A stretch of 36,651 nt of DNA from Nitrosomonas supralitoralis. GTDB lineage: Bacteria > Pseudomonadota > Gammaproteobacteria > Burkholderiales > Nitrosomonadaceae. The position numbers and the translations under genes were made by a program. Below, piece by piece: positions 9,520-18,576 of this stretch. The stretch's first letter is position 1. Every line of letters begins with the position of its first letter. Below the pieces are notes generated by a model that ran no database searches, was not told the DNA's origin, and was given only the letters and a program-made list of their open reading frames with translations. The stretch covers positions 1 through 36,651 of the forward strand of contig NZ_PXXU01000036.1 of the NCBI RefSeq assembly GCF_003011925.2, read 5' to 3'.

Positions 9520-10830
9520 ATGAAACTATTAGTTATTGGCGGAGGAGGCAGAGAACACGCGCTAGCGTGGAAATTAAGCCTTTCACCACGCGTACATAAA
9601 GTGTTTGTGGCACCTGGTAATGCAGGTACTGCACTTGAGCATGGTTTAGAAAACATTTCAATTTCCTCAATCCCTGAACTAATAAAATTTGTACAGATAG
9701 AAAATATTGCAATTACGGTAGTGGGACCAGAACTACCGCTTGCTGCAGGTATTGTTGATGCGTTTCAGGCCAGCGGCTTAAAAATCTTTGGGCCAACCCA
9801 GAAAGCAGCTCAGCTTGAGACTTCAAAGATTTTTGCCAAGGAATTCATGCAGCGGCACCAAATTCCTACCGCATCGTATACAAGATTTACTGACCCTGAG
9901 CTGGCACACCAATATATTGATCAGCATTCCACTCCTTTAGTAATAAAAGCAGATGGCCTCGCAGCGGGGAAAGGTGTCATTGTCGCGCAAACTCGCGAGC
10001 AAGCTCACTCAGCTGTTAATGCCATACTGGTTGAGAAGAATCTTGGCACTGCAGGATGTGAAATTATTATTGAAGAATTTCTCCAAGGCATAGAAGTCAG
10101 CTTCATCGTCATGACTGATAGTAGAAATATCCTTCCTTTGGCGACTAGCCAAGATCATAAACGTCTTTACGATGGAGAAATGGGTCCAAATACTGGTGGA
10201 ATGGGTGCATATTCACCGGCACCTTTCATATCGCACAGCCTGCATACACACATTATGCACAACATCATTGTTCCCGTTATCGACGGCTTAAAGCAAGAAG
10301 GCATTAACTATACCGGTTTTCTTTATGCTGGTTTAATGATTACACCAGACAGCCGTGCAAAAGTACTCGAATTTAATTGTCGATTAGGAGACCCGGAAAC
10401 TCAGCCCATTATGCTGCGCTTAAAAAGCGACCTCCTGACACTCATTGAGCATGCTATCAATGGAACATTAGATAAAGCAGATATTGATTGGGATCAACGT
10501 GCTGCACTCGGTGTTGTAATGGCGGCACACGGTTATCCGGATAACCCAAGAAAAAATGATGCAATTTATGGCCTGCATGATCTGATCGACGAACTGAAAG
10601 GCAATGATGATTTCCATATTTTTCATGCCGGAACGCATATGAATGGAAAGAATAAAAATGAAATTATGACAGCTGGAGGACGCGTATTATGCGCAACAGC
10701 GCTTGGAGAAAACATTAAGATTGCCCAGCAGAATGCTTATAAGCTTATTGAAAAGATTCACTTTGACGGATATCAGATCCGCCGCGACATCGGCTATCAA
10801 GGCATAAGCTATCAAGGAAAATCGCGCTGA
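9520..10830 (+). CDS. purD: Phosphoribosylamine-glycine ligase (GARS)
   Basis: ATP-grasp ligase making glycinamide ribonucleotide, the second step of purine synthesis. The 436-residue protein shows the N-terminal nucleotide fold with LVIGGGGREHALAWKL (3-18), the ATP-grasp core (KADGLAAGKGVIVA near 145; GPNTGGMGAYSPAP near 224) and the metal-binding segment EFNCRLGDPETQ near 288. Length is the family norm. The start follows purH by 14 bases without a clear Shine-Dalgarno site. Its stop lies only 10 bases from the convergent flgL stop, with no terminator hairpin between. Confidence 0.97.
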   Translation: MKLLVIGGGGREHALAWKLSLSPRVHKVFVAPGNAGTALEHGLENISISSIPELIKFVQIENIAITVVGPELPLAAGIVDAFQASGLKIFGPTQKAAQLETSKIFAKEFMQRHQIPTASYTRFTDPELAHQYIDQHSTPLVIKADGLAAGKGVIVAQTREQAHSAVNAILVEKNLGTAGCEIIIEEFLQGIEVSFIVMTDSRNILPLATSQDHKRLYDGEMGPNTGGMGAYSPAPFISHSLHTHIMHNIIVPVIDGLKQEGINYTGFLYAGLMITPDSRAKVLEFNCRLGDPETQPIMLRLKSDLLTLIEHAINGTLDKADIDWDQRAALGVVMAAHGYPDNPRKNDAIYGLHDLIDELKGNDDFHIFHAGTHMNGKNKNEIMTAGGRVLCATALGENIKIAQQNAYKLIEKIHFDGYQIRRDIGYQGISYQGKSR

Positions 10831-10840
10831 CTAAATAAGC

Positions 10841-12049
10841 CTACATATAGTTAAACAAGGATAATCCAGAAATTTTAATGTAAGATTGCTGTGCAGCCTG
10901 AAGATACAGTTGCTGTCTTTGGAAATCAGAAATTGCTGCTGATAAATCAACATCCTGCAAATGAGAAAGCAATGTCTCGAATTGAAGATTTTGATCAGCA
11001 CCAACACTCTCCAAGCTATCGATTTCATTCATTCGGGCTCCAATTGAGGACTGTTTTGTAATCACATGCTCGAGGCTATTGTTAATGTTTTGTAGCGCTG
11101 TATTTAAACTATTTGACAATCGCGTACTTCCAGGTTGACCGCTGGATGATGTTTCAAGCGCTGTAATCAGGTCGCTCACAGTTTTAAAAATACTTTGATT
11201 GCTACTTGGAGAAACTGTAAATTTATCCCCATTTGCCGGACTACCATTCATACTCAACTGTATACCGTCAAAACTAATTGCACTATCACTTGTATAAGGA
11301 TTGGCTGATGAAACTGGCACTCCTGTCGTTGTATTAACTACATCATAAGTTGTTATTCCAGCGGTAACTGTAAAATTAATTTCATAGTCGGCGCCAGTAA
11401 GACTGGCTGGTGTAATCACTGAGCCCTTGTCAATGATGCCTGTACCAATGTTTAATGAATCAGCTGCTGTTGTGAAAATGCCGTTTCCACTCTTTATACG
11501 CTCAAAAACATCGGTACCTGAATCACTGACAGCGAGTTGGCGTGCCGGACCAACTTGATTCATTCTCTGTCCTTGATCACCTGCATATTGCACGATCAGT
11601 CCCGTTTGCACGAAAGGTTTTGTATTAGCCTGATATCCTGCAAATAAAAATTGCCCCTTCTCATCTGTAGTATTGGCCAGACCAACTAATGTATCAAATT
11701 TACTACGTAATTCTGTAGCAAGAATTCTTTTATCAGCATCTGAGAGTGTCGAATTCCCAGCATAGACTGTTGAGCTATGGATATCTTGAAGAACTGAAGT
11801 GACTTGCTTTAATACATTCTCTTCCAAACCCAATGAAGAACTAGCACTGGCACGATTAACTGAGAATTGCTTATTAAGTGATGCCGCTTGTGTCACATTT
11901 AATGCTTGTGCGGCAGCAATTGGATCATCAGAAGGTGTAAGGATACGTTTACCAGTAGATAACTGCTGTTGAGTCTTTACTAATGTATCCTGGTGCTGAA
12001 GCAATAGATTTGTTCCGGTTTCATAAATTGTATTTGTACTAACACGCAT
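10841..12049 (-). CDS. flgL: Flagellar hook-filament junction protein FlgL (HAP3)
   Basis: Second junction protein between hook and filament. The 402-residue protein has the flagellin-like N-terminal helix (RVSTNTIYETGTNLLLQHQ, then QLSTGKRILTPSDDP) and a C-terminal coiled-coil half ending SAAISDFQRQQLYLQAAQQS. The middle (about 190-300) is a variable Thr/Ser/Gly-rich domain. It is the last gene of the flg cluster, 25 bases after flgK, and converges on purD with only 10 bases between stops. Confidence 0.97.
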   Translation of the reverse strand: MRVSTNTIYETGTNLLLQHQDTLVKTQQQLSTGKRILTPSDDPIAAAQALNVTQAASLNKQFSVNRASASSSLGLEENVLKQVTSVLQDIHSSTVYAGNSTLSDADKRILATELRSKFDTLVGLANTTDEKGQFLFAGYQANTKPFVQTGLIVQYAGDQGQRMNQVGPARQLAVSDSGTDVFERIKSGNGIFTTAADSLNIGTGIIDKGSVITPASLTGADYEINFTVTAGITTYDVVNTTTGVPVSSANPYTSDSAISFDGIQLSMNGSPANGDKFTVSPSSNQSIFKTVSDLITALETSSSGQPGSTRLSNSLNTALQNINNSLEHVITKQSSIGARMNEIDSLESVGADQNLQFETLLSHLQDVDLSAAISDFQRQQLYLQAAQQSYIKISGLSLFNYM

Positions 12050-12074
12050 GATATCGCCTCTAATTTAGATATAT

Positions 12075-13991
12075 CTAACGAATACGAAGAATTGCATCAA
12101 ATAGTGTATTGCTCATTTCAATGATCTTACTTGAAGCCTGGTAGGCTTGCTGGAAGCGCATTAAATTGGCTGCTTCTTCATCCAAATTAACACCCGATGA
12201 AGATTGTATAGTGTTCTCAATCTGTGTCAGAAAATTAGCTTGTGACTTACTGGTTACCTCCAACTCTCGCGTCTTATTACCAATTTGACTAACAAGCTGT
12301 CCATAGGTAGACTGGTATGTTGCCGTGCCATTTTCCAAAGTATTTCTGGTTTGCAGGGCACCCAGCAACAATGCGTTCCGATTATCAGCAGATCCATTAA
12401 AGTTAGGTGCGATTCCAAAGATGTCACCTGCAGCAGGACTACCACTAATTTGAAAAGTATAGCCATTGAAGCTAATATCTGCTCCGTCAGTATATGCTTG
12501 ATTAGTGGCCGGTAACCCGGTACCGATGCCAGCCACATCATATTGACCATCGTAAGGTGTATGAAACGTTATGCTCAATGGCTGCTGAAGATTTGGGTCT
12601 AGCGGCAATGGATTTACAGTGCCCGCACTGATCTTGCCACTACCCGTATTCGTTATTGCGGCATTGGTACGATTTGCTCCCGCTGCTGCAATTTTTGTTG
12701 TGTCGGCAATATTTACCGCGATATCTTTCGCGCCATTAATGGTAGGTTGTATCCGGAATCTCTCGTTAGTAAGAATAGTTGCTCCAGTGACTGAAATACC
12801 ATCCAGCGTTAATGGCGCGCCTCCTGATGGAGCAACCAAGGTGCTTATCGAAGTATTATCGGATAATCTTGTAAGTGTATAGTTTGCACCATCATATGAG
12901 AACTGGTAGTCACTCGCTGTTAAGGCACTGTAATCACTTATGCTTGCAGCGATATTAGAAGCCGAATCATTGGTTAACGCTGAAATTATTCTGGGCGAAG
13001 GCACAGTGAAGAAATTCACACCCATATCGCCATTTAGATCCACACCTAATTGATGTTGCGCATTGAAACTTTGAGCTAACGTAATCGCAACTCTTCCTAA
13101 TGCATTTTGTGCACTACCCAGCGTGTCACTTCGGAAAGATAAAAGTCCTCCTAAAGCTCCACCTGTAATCTGATTTTCAGGAATTTGAATAGTGCTATTT
13201 CTAGAAACAAGACCTATAGTCAGGTTAGTCGGACTATCCGGTGATGGGATCGCTTTTAACGATAGCGTATTACTTCCTACAACTAATGCCTGACCATTAC
13301 CAACAAAAACATTAATGACGCCATTACTTTCCCGAACGGTGTCAGTATTGATTAATTTACTTAATTGATTTATGAGCTCGTCACGCCGATCTAACATATC
13401 ATTAGCTGGCTGCCCGCTGGCCGCGCCTTCCGCCAAGGTAATTTTCTGATTCATCTCCGCTAATTGGCCTGCTAAAGAATTTACTTCAACTACCATACTG
13501 GTAACTTGAGAATTTATACCTTCTCTCATTTGTAACATGCGTTGATCCATACTTTGGAAACGCGCCACAAGTGCTTCACCATTACTTATCATAGCCTGGC
13601 GTGATGGAACTACCGATGGATTTGTTGCCACATCTTGTACAGCGCTAAAAAAATTTTGAAGTGCAGGAGAGAGTCCAGAAGTGGCGTCTCCCAGCATATT
13701 ATCTAATTGCTGTATTTGTGCATAATGACTGTCGAGTGATTTACTTTGTGTCTGAATCTGTAAGGATTGACTAGCAAGAAATTGATTGTATATGCGTTGA
13801 ACTGTCGTTGAATGAACACCGCGCCCCACAAATCCGGCCCCTGATGCTTGTGGCATATTGGCATTAAGTATAACCTGCTGACGATTATACCCAGGCGTAG
13901 CCACATTACTAATGTTGTGACTTGTTGTAAGTAGCTGGTTTTGTGCAGTTAATAAACCAGAAACACCAATGTCAAGAATACTGCTTCCCAT
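12075..13991 (-). CDS. flgK: Flagellar hook-associated protein FlgK (HAP1)
   Basis: First junction protein at the hook tip. The 638-residue protein has the rod/hook N-terminal motif (LLTAQNQLLTTSHNISNVAT, then PGYNRQQV) and the C-terminal helix (NLDEEAANLMRFQQAYQASS) shared by axial proteins. The long middle region with Ser/Thr/Asn-rich repeats is the exposed domain, somewhat longer than in enteric FlgK (about 547). It is preceded by an 81-base gap after flgJ, the widest gap in the cluster, where a weak sigma-28-like site may allow late expression of flgKL. Confidence 0.97.
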   Translation of the reverse strand: MGSSILDIGVSGLLTAQNQLLTTSHNISNVATPGYNRQQVILNANMPQASGAGFVGRGVHSTTVQRIYNQFLASQSLQIQTQSKSLDSHYAQIQQLDNMLGDATSGLSPALQNFFSAVQDVATNPSVVPSRQAMISNGEALVARFQSMDQRMLQMREGINSQVTSMVVEVNSLAGQLAEMNQKITLAEGAASGQPANDMLDRRDELINQLSKLINTDTVRESNGVINVFVGNGQALVVGSNTLSLKAIPSPDSPTNLTIGLVSRNSTIQIPENQITGGALGGLLSFRSDTLGSAQNALGRVAITLAQSFNAQHQLGVDLNGDMGVNFFTVPSPRIISALTNDSASNIAASISDYSALTASDYQFSYDGANYTLTRLSDNTSISTLVAPSGGAPLTLDGISVTGATILTNERFRIQPTINGAKDIAVNIADTTKIAAAGANRTNAAITNTGSGKISAGTVNPLPLDPNLQQPLSITFHTPYDGQYDVAGIGTGLPATNQAYTDGADISFNGYTFQISGSPAAGDIFGIAPNFNGSADNRNALLLGALQTRNTLENGTATYQSTYGQLVSQIGNKTRELEVTSKSQANFLTQIENTIQSSSGVNLDEEAANLMRFQQAYQASSKIIEMSNTLFDAILRIR

Positions 13992-14032
13992 AGCTTATCT
14001 GATCCCAAATATTAAAAATACTTTGATTGGTT

Positions 14033-14059
14033 ATATCGGTAAAATGATAAAAGGATTAA
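14033..14059 (-). promoter_or_regulatory. Possible sigma-28-like promoter for flgKL
   Basis: On the minus strand the flgJ-flgK gap contains ACCGATAT (14040-14033), matching 6 of 8 positions of the FliA -10 consensus GCCGATAA, with TTAA (14059-14056) 15 bases upstream in place of TAAA. The predicted start would lie about 30 bases before the flgK ATG. The -35 half is poor. Placement fits the known late class of flgKL in other bacteria, but the match is weak and could be chance in AT-rich DNA. Confidence 0.2.
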
Positions 14060-14072
14060 GAAATTTTATACA

Positions 14073-15080
14073 TCAAATGAATTCACGGTTCTGCAATGCT
14101 TCACTATTAAGTATTCGAATCAATTTCTCAGCATATTTTGGATCGGTCGCATAGCCAGCACGCTGAAGACCATTTGCAAACGTCACAGAATCTGTAGATT
14201 CCAGGATTTTTGCATAGCGCGGATTATCCAGTAACAATCTGGCATAATCGCTAAATCCTTCCGCATAGGAACTATAAGCACGAAATTTCTCGACCATCTT
14301 TTGCGGTGCGCCATTAATATATTCTGTAGTTACTGTCTCGACAGTGTCGCCTTTCCAGCTTGCGCCGGCTTTAATGCCAAACAAATTGTAACTTGGGCTA
14401 CTATCAGCACGACGAATCTCATGTTTACCCCATCCACTTTCTAATGCAGCTTGAGCCAGCATAAAATGAGAAGGAATACCCGTCGATTGTGAGGCAGTCT
14501 TTGCATGTGGCAAAAGCATATTGATAAAATCTGTTGATCGATTGAATGCTTTCGTCTGTTGTGATTCAATTTGGATAGGAGCAACAAATGCTTGCTCCGA
14601 TGATTTCATTGCGTCTACTGCGATCATCGCTTGCTTTGAACTATTCATGACAGGCCATAATTGTTCTGATATATCATTGGGGTGTCCATTTTTTTTGACT
14701 GACGGCTGATTGATGGCGTTAATAGAAGACAAAATGGCGTCGGCTTGACTTATCGAAGTCTGTGGTTCCAACGAACTCTCAACTCTACTTAATTGCTTTA
14801 CTAAAATGTCAGCAATACCAATCCCTTTGGTTGATAAGTGCTGGGCAAGCTGTTGGTCATACATTTGCGTAAAAAACTGCGTTTGCTGGCTATCAAATAT
14901 TCCATCTTTAGGAGTCGCTTCCCGCATGCTTTTAAGCAACATGTTCATAAACAGCGCCTCAAATTGTTGTGCTGCCTTGTGTAAAGCCTGCTCCGGATTC
15001 CTCTTAGCCATCAGGTGCAAATCATCAATGCTTTTGGCATCAACCGCCAACTTGCTTGAAATATCCGGTGATATCATCAT
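14073..15080 (-). CDS. flgJ: Flagellar rod assembly protein and muramidase FlgJ
   Basis: Dual-domain FlgJ: an N-terminal rod-capping domain (starting ISPDISSKLAVDAKS; AAQQFEALFMNMLLKSMREA) and a C-terminal peptidoglycan glucosaminidase that opens the wall for the rod (LAQAALESGWGKHEI with the catalytic Glu, then SYNLFGIKAG). The linker is a Ser/Gln-rich segment. The frame is open further upstream to 15182, but that would overlap flgI by 86 bases and adds a Cys-rich tail foreign to the family, so the tandem ATGs at 15080/15077 are preferred. That gives 335 residues and a 16-base gap from flgI. Confidence 0.95.
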   Translation of the reverse strand: MMISPDISSKLAVDAKSIDDLHLMAKRNPEQALHKAAQQFEALFMNMLLKSMREATPKDGIFDSQQTQFFTQMYDQQLAQHLSTKGIGIADILVKQLSRVESSLEPQTSISQADAILSSINAINQPSVKKNGHPNDISEQLWPVMNSSKQAMIAVDAMKSSEQAFVAPIQIESQQTKAFNRSTDFINMLLPHAKTASQSTGIPSHFMLAQAALESGWGKHEIRRADSSPSYNLFGIKAGASWKGDTVETVTTEYINGAPQKMVEKFRAYSSYAEGFSDYARLLLDNPRYAKILESTDSVTFANGLQRAGYATDPKYAEKLIRILNSEALQNREFI

Positions 15081-15096
15081 GTTTATGTTCTCAGGG

Positions 15097-16206
15097 TCAA
15101 ATAATTTCCAAATCCGCACGCAATGAACCTGCAGCTTTGAGTGCTTGCAGAATGGACAACAAATCTTGTGTTGTTGCACCAATCGCTGTTAACGCCTTAA
15201 CAACTTCCCCCAGATCAGCTCCATTTGGCAATAGCATTAAATTTCCTTCGTCAGTACGTATTTCAACTTGAGATCGCTGCGTGACAACGGTCTCACCACG
15301 TTGTGCGAGTGGTCCTGGTTGGCTAATGACAGGCTCAGTATTGATAATGATTGATAAATTGCCATGCGCAATTGCACTTGTTTCAAGCGTCACCGATTGA
15401 TTCATTACGACGGATCCAGTACGGGAATTAACGATAACTTTTGCTGATGCTTTGGCGGGGACAATATCCATGCTCTCAATCCGAGAAATAAACATAATTC
15501 GCTGACTAATATCTGCAGGCGCTTTAACTTGCACGACACGTCCATCAACTGCAACTGCAGAGGATGGATAAAGTGAATTGATGGCATCCACGATTCGGTT
15601 CACCGTTGAGAAATCAGTTGAATTCAACTCAAGATTAATATAATCCCCCTGCCCGACTACTGTTGGAATCTCACGTTCAACTATACCTCCTCCGCTGATT
15701 CTCCCCACACTAAGGTGATTAATCTGCACACTGCTTCCTCCAGCAGCCGCTCCAATGCCGCCTACCAGAATACTTCCCTGTGCCATTGCATAAACTTGAT
15801 TATCAGCTCCTTTTAGCGGGGTCATTAGCAACGTCCCACCGCGCAAGCTTTTTGCATTACCCATGGATGATATCGTCACATCAATATGCTGCCCAGGTTT
15901 GGCAAACGCAGGTAGTGTTGCCGTCACCATTACAGCAGCAACATTCCGTAACTGTAAGTTGGTTCCGGGCGGCAAGTTAACACCTAATTGACCCAACATG
16001 CTAATAACGCTTTGTACCGTAAATGGCGTTTGCGTAGTCATATCGCCGCTGCCATCCAAACCGACTACTAAACCATAACCTATTAACTGATTGTTTCGCA
16101 CCCCCTGAATCGATGCCAAGTCCTTTATTCGGTCCGCCATACTTATGCCAGGAAAAAACAGGCATATCGTCAGCAAGCTATGAATAATCATGTTCGGAAT
16201 TTTCAT
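15097..16206 (-). CDS. flgI: Flagellar P-ring protein FlgI
   Basis: Forms the periplasmic P ring around the rod. The 369-residue protein starts with a Sec signal peptide (hydrophobic core MIIHSLLTICLFFPGI, cleavage probable after SMA, residue 24), followed by the highly conserved mature N-terminus DRIKDLASIQGVRNNQLIGY and GLVVGLDGSGD. It ends with the conserved segment about ALTAIGATTQDLLSILQALK and AGSLRADLEII. Length is typical. It lies 46 bases after flgH and is chaperoned by FlgA, encoded divergently upstream. Confidence 0.97.
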   Translation of the reverse strand: MKIPNMIIHSLLTICLFFPGISMADRIKDLASIQGVRNNQLIGYGLVVGLDGSGDMTTQTPFTVQSVISMLGQLGVNLPPGTNLQLRNVAAVMVTATLPAFAKPGQHIDVTISSMGNAKSLRGGTLLMTPLKGADNQVYAMAQGSILVGGIGAAAGGSSVQINHLSVGRISGGGIVEREIPTVVGQGDYINLELNSTDFSTVNRIVDAINSLYPSSAVAVDGRVVQVKAPADISQRIMFISRIESMDIVPAKASAKVIVNSRTGSVVMNQSVTLETSAIAHGNLSIIINTEPVISQPGPLAQRGETVVTQRSQVEIRTDEGNLMLLPNGADLGEVVKALTAIGATTQDLLSILQALKAAGSLRADLEII

Positions 16207-16252
16207 AATGTCATGCGCTTCTCTAAGAAATCAAATACTCGTATCAAAACAG

Positions 16253-16969
16253 TCAAAAAGGGGTTGCATTCAGAAAAAATCGTGACAGCCATCCCATTGT
16301 TTGTGCTTCATCAATATAACCATTGGCGCGGTATTCAATGCGTGCATCAGCAATCTGTGTTGATGAGATGGTGTTTGCCAGGACATGTATTGGATTGACT
16401 ATGCCGGAAAGCCTTATGAACTCTTGCCCTTGATTTATTCCAATTTGTTTCTCACCACTGACAACCAGATTGCCATTTGGCAGCGCTTCTATCACCGTTA
16501 CCGTAATTGTCCCTACAAAATTATTCTTACTGGAGCTTTCACCGCTGCCATCAAAATTATTGTTGGATTTAGCTTCAACAGTGGCATGTTTTTTCAACAA
16601 TCCCACGGGTATCCCTAGAAGACTTGGAACCGAAAAATCAATACTTCCAGTACGACCCACATTACTGCCTGAGCTCTTACTCGCATTTGTTCGCTCATTC
16701 AAGGTAACAATGATCGTATCGCCAACACTTCTTGCGCGCCGATCTTCAAATAAAGGGGTATAGCGAACACCATTCGTTGTACTATTTAGACCTTGCAAGA
16801 TGGATCCATTTGGCTGGATGACTGCCTGGCTTTGATGAAATGGACGCATGGAGTTGGGTTGATGCGTAACTGTTGCTGGAATGGCTGTACAGCCCGACGC
16901 AAATATAAAGAATATCAATACGTATAGATATCTGTATTGATTGTTTACCAACAGTCGACAGTTAATCAT
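16253..16969 (-). CDS. flgH: Flagellar L-ring lipoprotein FlgH
   Basis: Outer-membrane L-ring subunit. The 238-residue precursor carries a lipoprotein signal peptide with hydrophobic core [10 protein letters not shown] and lipobox ASGC (Cys27). Family motifs include the region about [20 protein letters not shown] (near 73-92), [17 protein letters not shown] and FIRLSGIV, and the closing [17 protein letters not shown]. The signal peptide is preceded by a longer polar N-region than usual. It follows flgG by 25 bases. Confidence 0.97.
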   Translation of the reverse strand: MINCRLLVNNQYRYLYVLIFFIFASGCTAIPATVTHQPNSMRPFHQSQAVIQPNGSILQGLNSTTNGVRYTPLFEDRRARSVGDTIIVTLNERTNASKSSGSNVGRTGSIDFSVPSLLGIPVGLLKKHATVEAKSNNNFDGSGESSSKNNFVGTITVTVIEALPNGNLVVSGEKQIGINQGQEFIRLSGIVNPIHVLANTISSTQIADARIEYRANGYIDEAQTMGWLSRFFLNATPF

Positions 16970-16994
16970 CTTCCGATTCCCGTTAATTTACCAA

Positions 16995-17777
16995 TTATAG
17001 TTGCGCCAGTCTTTGCAACATTTGGTCTGATGTTTCAATCGACTTGGAATTCATTTCGTAAGCACGCTGCGTCTGAATCATATTAACCAATTCCTCCACC
17101 ACGCTTACATTCGAAGTTTCAACAAACCCTTGATCCAGAATCCCCAGGCCATTTGTGCCCGGCGCATTCTGATTGGGCGTTCCGCTGGATGCCGTTTCCA
17201 TATAGAGATTTTCACCCATTTTTTGCAATCCAGATGGATTAATAAAACTTGCCAATTGAATATTGCCAAGCTGTATCGGTGCAGTAGCACCGGGTACTGT
17301 TGCAGATACCGTACCATCTCGCCCAATAGTGACAGTCTGTGTATTTGGTGGAACAACAATTGCCGGTTGTAACATATACCCACTGGATGTTACAACTTGG
17401 CCATTAAGGTCCAATTGAAATGCCCCATCACGAGTATAGGCTGTGGTACCATCAGGCATCAAAACTTGAAAGAAACCCAATCCTCGGATTGCGACATCGC
17501 GTGAATTATCAGTTGGTTGTATTATTCCTTGACTGAATATACTTTCAGTAGCAACCGGTTTTACGCCTGTACCGAGCTGTAAACCGGAAGGTAATTGAGT
17601 TTGTTGCGAAGACTGAGCACCTGGCTGACGCAATGTCTGATACATTAAATCTTCAAATACTGCACGAGATCGCTTAAAACCATTAGTATTGACGTTCGCC
17701 AGGTTATTGGCGATAACATCCAATTTGGTTTGCTGCGCTTCTAAACCCGTTTTGGAAATCCATAATGAACGTATCAT
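16995..17777 (-). CDS. flgG: Flagellar distal rod protein FlgG
   Basis: Distal rod subunit, 260 residues, exactly the family length. The N-terminal axial motif is [15 protein letters not shown], then [20 protein letters not shown]; a central stretch [20 protein letters not shown] is characteristic of FlgG; the C-terminal helix reads [20 protein letters not shown]. It is 27 bases after flgF in the rod block. Confidence 0.98.
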   Translation of the reverse strand: MIRSLWISKTGLEAQQTKLDVIANNLANVNTNGFKRSRAVFEDLMYQTLRQPGAQSSQQTQLPSGLQLGTGVKPVATESIFSQGIIQPTDNSRDVAIRGLGFFQVLMPDGTTAYTRDGAFQLDLNGQVVTSSGYMLQPAIVVPPNTQTVTIGRDGTVSATVPGATAPIQLGNIQLASFINPSGLQKMGENLYMETASSGTPNQNAPGTNGLGILDQGFVETSNVSVVEELVNMIQTQRAYEMNSKSIETSDQMLQRLAQL

Positions 17778-17804
17778 TTGATTGCTCTCTTTAGTTTATT
17801 GTTT

Positions 17805-18548
17805 TCATGCTCTTACAACCATAATCTGACTTGCCTGTTGTGCATTGCGATCCGCATTTTCCAACATCTTCATTTGCATATCGAACTGACGAGCCAGAGC
17901 GATCATACTGACCATCTCATGTACAACATTCACATTACTACCCTCCAGTGCGCCATCAATAAGCCGAACTCTGGCATCTGCAAGCGCTTCTTTACCATCT
18001 TTCTGACGAAACAGACCATCCGCACCTTTTACAAGATTTTCCTCTGAGGGATTTACTAATTTAATTCGCCCAACTATAGCCACAGTATTTGGCAATGCAT
18101 TGAGCGGAACCGTCGATACAGTTCCATCCACACCGATAGTAACGCGCGTGTCCGGCGGAACAGAAATAACCCCCGCATCACCTTTAACTTTCAATCCATT
18201 TTGGGTTAACAGTAAACCGTTTGGACTGACTTGCAAGCTGCCATTACGGGTATACGCCTCTTCACCATTATCAAGTTGCACGGTAATCCATCCAGGGCCA
18301 CGAACAGCAACGTCAAGATCACGTCCAGTTGTCTCTATCGGGCCAGTAGTGAAATCGGAGCCTGTCGTTGAATCCACAACAAAAGCTCGTGTCGGTAATC
18401 CATCGCCATATAATGGAACAGCGCGAAATGCATTGGTTTCAGAACGATAACCCGTTGTCGATGCATTCGCGAGATTGTGCGCAACGGTCGCCTGTTGATT
18501 CAGCGTATGGTTTGCGCCAGTCATCGACGTGTAAATAAGTCGGTCCAT
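17805..18548 (-). CDS. flgF: Flagellar proximal rod protein FlgF
   Basis: Rod subunit of 247 residues. It begins with DRLIYTSMTGANHTLNQQ and the family motif HNLANASTTGYRSETNAF, has a central GPGWITVQLDNGEEAYTRNG and ends with the helix VNVVHEMVSMIALARQFDMQ. It is paralogous to FlgG but shows the FlgF-type N-terminus. It lies between flgE (28-base gap) and flgG. Confidence 0.97.
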   Translation of the reverse strand: MDRLIYTSMTGANHTLNQQATVAHNLANASTTGYRSETNAFRAVPLYGDGLPTRAFVVDSTTGSDFTTGPIETTGRDLDVAVRGPGWITVQLDNGEEAYTRNGSLQVSPNGLLLTQNGLKVKGDAGVISVPPDTRVTIGVDGTVSTVPLNALPNTVAIVGRIKLVNPSEENLVKGADGLFRQKDGKEALADARVRLIDGALEGSNVNVVHEMVSMIALARQFDMQMKMLENADRNAQQASQIMVVRA

Positions 18549-18576
18549 GAATTCTTACTCAGCTCGGGAGAGAAAA

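Noticed and set aside
15081..15182. N-terminal extension of the flgJ frame (34 residues)
   Set aside because: It overlaps flgI, is Cys-rich and unlike FlgJ; tandem ATGs at 15080/15077 give the normal N-terminus.
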